A stretch of 64,000 nt of DNA, from NCBI GenBank assembly GCA_027574665.1, contig CM050650.1, forward strand, positions 54,915,304-54,979,303. Direction: 5' to 3'. The notes under the pieces are model-generated. The model saw nothing but the letters and a program-made list of their open reading frames with translations. It searched no databases and was not told the DNA's origin. The position numbers and the translations under genes are program-made. The DNA comes from Rhynochetos jubatus (Eukaryota > Chordata > Aves > Eurypygiformes > Rhynochetidae). This document shows, piece by piece, positions 63,122-64,000 of the stretch. The first letter of the stretch is position 1, and each line of letters begins with the position of its first letter.

Positions 63122-63131
63122 TATTTATTTA
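63122..63131 (+). promoter_or_regulatory. AU-rich element (TATTTATTTA)
   Basis: Two overlapping ATTTA pentamers between two Pumilio sites; a candidate mRNA-decay element. Confidence 0.45.
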
Positions 63132-63149
63132 ATATAGCTTGTAAAGTAT

Positions 63150-63157
63150 TGTAAATA
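63150..63157 (+). promoter_or_regulatory. Pumilio response element (TGTAAATA)
   Basis: Third perfect TGTANATA site in the 3' UTR. The TGTA core could also act as a CFIm upstream poly(A) element for the signal at 63366. Confidence 0.5.
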
Positions 63158-63252
63158 CGAATAGACGTTCAATCTGTGCTTTACCCGCGCACGTCTAGAT
63201 TTAAGCGGCTAGGGGACTTGTTTAACTCGCATCTCACGCAGTCAGTGGCGTT

Positions 63253-63294
63253 GGGGGGGGGGGGGGGGGGCGGGGACCGGACGGGTGGGTGGGT
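63253..63294 (+). repeat. G18 tract plus GGG repeats, G-quadruplex candidate
   Basis: Eighteen consecutive G (63253-63270), then GGGG, GG and three GGGT-type runs. It lies in the distal PLEKHG1 3' UTR about 75-115 nt before the poly(A) signal, and on the approach to the MTHFD1L promoter. True run length is uncertain. Confidence 0.8.
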
Positions 63295-63365
63295 TTAAAT
63301 CAAACAGGAAAAAGGGACTTCTACTAGCGTGTAACTTCTCCCAGGGACCATTTCATACTCTTTTT

Positions 63366-63371
63366 AATAAA
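63366..63371 (+). terminator. distal poly(A) signal AATAAA (PLEKHG1)
   Basis: Canonical hexamer with a G/T-rich downstream region (63391-63440), so cleavage is expected near 63385-63395. It is the last good signal before the CpG island of the next gene and lies 247 bp ahead of the MTHFD1L start codon. Confidence 0.75.
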
Positions 63372-63433
63372 CGTTGAGTACGCAAAAGCTTTGGGGTTCC
63401 GTTCATTGGGGTCGGGGAAGGTGGGAGGGGGCG

Positions 63434-63460
63434 ATGGTGGTTTCTGCCGGGCGCAGGTGA
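63434..63460 (+). promoter_or_regulatory. 8-codon upstream ORF
   Basis: ATG to TGA frame upstream of the MTHFD1L start. Its stop codon shares its last base with the ATG of the next upstream ORF (TGATG). Relevant only if transcription starts upstream of 63434. Confidence 0.4.
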
Positions 63461-63621
63461 TGTGCCGGGGCGGGGGGGGTGCTGGTTTTTCCATCTCTTT
63501 CAGGCAGGCGGAAGCGAACGGGGCCGAGGACCGAGCGCCGGGGCGGGGGAACGGGGCGAGGGGGAGGGCGGTGCTTTCGCACCGCCCTCCCCCTCGCCCC
63601 GTTCCCCCGCCGCAGGGATGA
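63460..63621 (+). promoter_or_regulatory. 53-codon upstream ORF overlapping the MTHFD1L start
   Basis: ATG at 63460 opens a Gly/Arg/Pro-rich frame that runs through both arms of the inverted repeat and ends at TGA 63619-63621, overlapping the main ATG at 63618 by ATGA. Relevant only if the mRNA starts upstream; the composition is that of any GC-rich frame, so no peptide function is implied. Confidence 0.4.
63542..63611. repeat. perfect 33-bp inverted repeat with 4-nt loop
   Basis: Left arm 63542-63574, loop TTTC 63575-63578, right arm 63579-63611; every one of the 33 positions pairs and most are G:C. The next base on each side (63541 and 63612) does not pair. The structure ends six bases before the MTHFD1L ATG. 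As RNA it would be an extremely stable hairpin; as DNA, a cruciform or fold-back. It may be genuine or an assembly/polymerase fold-back artefact. Confidence 0.97.
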
Positions 63622-63724
63622 GGTCGGCGTGGCTGCGGCGCTGCCTGGCTCCGGCTCTCCCCGCCGCGTTGCCCCCGGGCCGCGGGTTGAGCGACCGGCG
63701 GAGCGGCGCGGAGGCTGCAGCGCG
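63618..63724 (+). CDS. MTHFD1L: MTHFD1L exon 1 (partial gene): mitochondrial presequence
   Basis: Encodes MRSAWLRRCLAPALPAALPP then GRGLSDRRSGAEAAA and two bases of an Arg codon, ending CGCG|GTAAGA in phase 2. The first 25 residues are rich in Arg, Leu and Ala with no acid, the typical amphipathic mitochondrial targeting peptide. Human MTHFD1L, immediately downstream of PLEKHG1 in the same orientation, reads PAARDSIVREV where its leader meets the folded enzyme, which fits this exon's AAAR end. The enzyme is a mitochondrial 10-formyl-tetrahydrofolate synthetase that releases formate from 10-formyl-THF for cytosolic one-carbon metabolism. Start context GGGATGA has G at -3. The rest of the gene lies beyond the window; identity rests on synteny and the exon end. 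Confidence 0.82.
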
Positions 63725-64000
63725 GTAAGAGGCGCACGTGGGGAGGCGGCGGCTGATGCAACCGGAGCCGGAGGGGGTGGCGGGGGGAGGGAGTTTAAAG
63801 GGAATTGGAGAGGGAGGATGATTCCTCGTGGGTGCGTGGGGTTGGTTTTTGGTTGCTTTTTTTTTTTTGGGGGGGGGGGGGGGGATGGGGGGGGATGCCC
63901 CACCGGGGAGGGGAAGCGACTTCGTGGTAAAACGTGGTTCCAGTTTCCCCCTCCGCCCCCTGCAACCATCGGTGTTTTGTGTTGGTTTGTTTTTTTTTTT
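63725..64000 (+). other. MTHFD1L: start of MTHFD1L intron 1 (continues past window)
   Basis: GTAAGA donor. Contains the CACGTG E-box at 63735, a T12 run (63857-63868) followed directly by G16 (63869-63884) and further G runs to 63894. The 188-codon minus-strand frame over 63403-63969 is a composition artefact of the GC-rich DNA. Confidence 0.8.

Larger units (their letters stand above)
61236..63390 (+). other. PLEKHG1: PLEKHG1 3' UTR (about 2.15 kb)
   Basis: Begins after TGA 61235 and probably ends about 20 nt past AATAAA at 63366. It contains three perfect Pumilio-type TGTANATA sites, an AU-rich TATTTATTTA at 63122-63131, an internal AATAAA at 62718, a T-run at 61381-61393 and a G18 tract at 63253. 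The 139-codon minus-strand frame at 61864-62283 has no recognisable homology. Confidence 0.8.
63395..63800 (+). promoter_or_regulatory. CpG island and promoter region of MTHFD1L
   Basis: Very GC- and CpG-rich sequence around the first exon, no TATA box, with GC boxes (GGGGCGGGG at 63467-63475 and again near 63539-63548) and a CACGTG E-box at 63735-63740 just inside intron 1, a site type bound by MYC/USF/TFE factors. The transcription start cannot be fixed from sequence. The 33-bp inverted repeat lies inside the island. Confidence 0.8.

Noticed and set aside
63462..63617. In-frame extension of MTHFD1L upstream of 63618
   Set aside because: The frame is open, but its first codon at 63462 is GTG and there is no in-frame ATG upstream of 63618 within it. 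The extension would also mask the mitochondrial presequence.
63403..63969. 188-codon open frame on the minus strand across the CpG island
   Set aside because: Pro/Arg/Ser-rich composition expected from GC-rich DNA; it crosses both arms of the inverted repeat and the MTHFD1L exon and has no recognisable domain.

Overview
This is vertebrate nuclear DNA, most likely from a bird. The evidence is the split-gene structure with GT/AG introns and two antisense CR1 LINE 3' ends carrying the CATAGAAT-type octamer repeat. CR1 is also abundant in turtles and crocodilians, so 'bird' is the best guess rather than a proof. There are no operons, CRISPR arrays, phage or insertion sequences.

Layout: 1-15652 is non-coding and is probably 5'-UTR intron of PLEKHG1. 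From 15653 to about 63390 lies the coding and 3' part of PLEKHG1 on the + strand. It has 17 coding exons that join in frame into a predicted protein of 1531 residues: an N-terminal serine-rich region, a Dbl-homology (DH) RhoGEF domain, a PH domain, and a long low-complexity C-terminal half with conserved tyrosine motifs. The 3' UTR is about 2.1 kb and ends at AATAAA 63366. Some 250 bp beyond that signal, in a CpG island, is the first coding exon (63618-63724) of what synteny and the exon end identify as MTHFD1L, the mitochondrial 10-formyl-tetrahydrofolate synthetase. It continues past the window.

The two genes are not known to share a pathway. PLEKHG1 activates Rho-family GTPases at the cell cortex and MTHFD1L works in mitochondrial one-carbon metabolism. 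Their link is physical: they are in tandem, and the PLEKHG1 poly(A) site sits at the edge of the MTHFD1L promoter.

I did not find a new multi-gene system. The strongest anomaly is a perfect 33-bp inverted repeat with a 4-nt loop, ending 6 nt before the MTHFD1L start codon. It coincides with a chain of upstream ORFs whose stop and start codons overlap. Other points of interest are two phase-0 in-frame exons (14 and 15) plus a 23-nt microexon in PLEKHG1, an exon-initial upstream ORF ahead of the PLEKHG1 start, and a CpG-dense patch inside an AT-rich intron.
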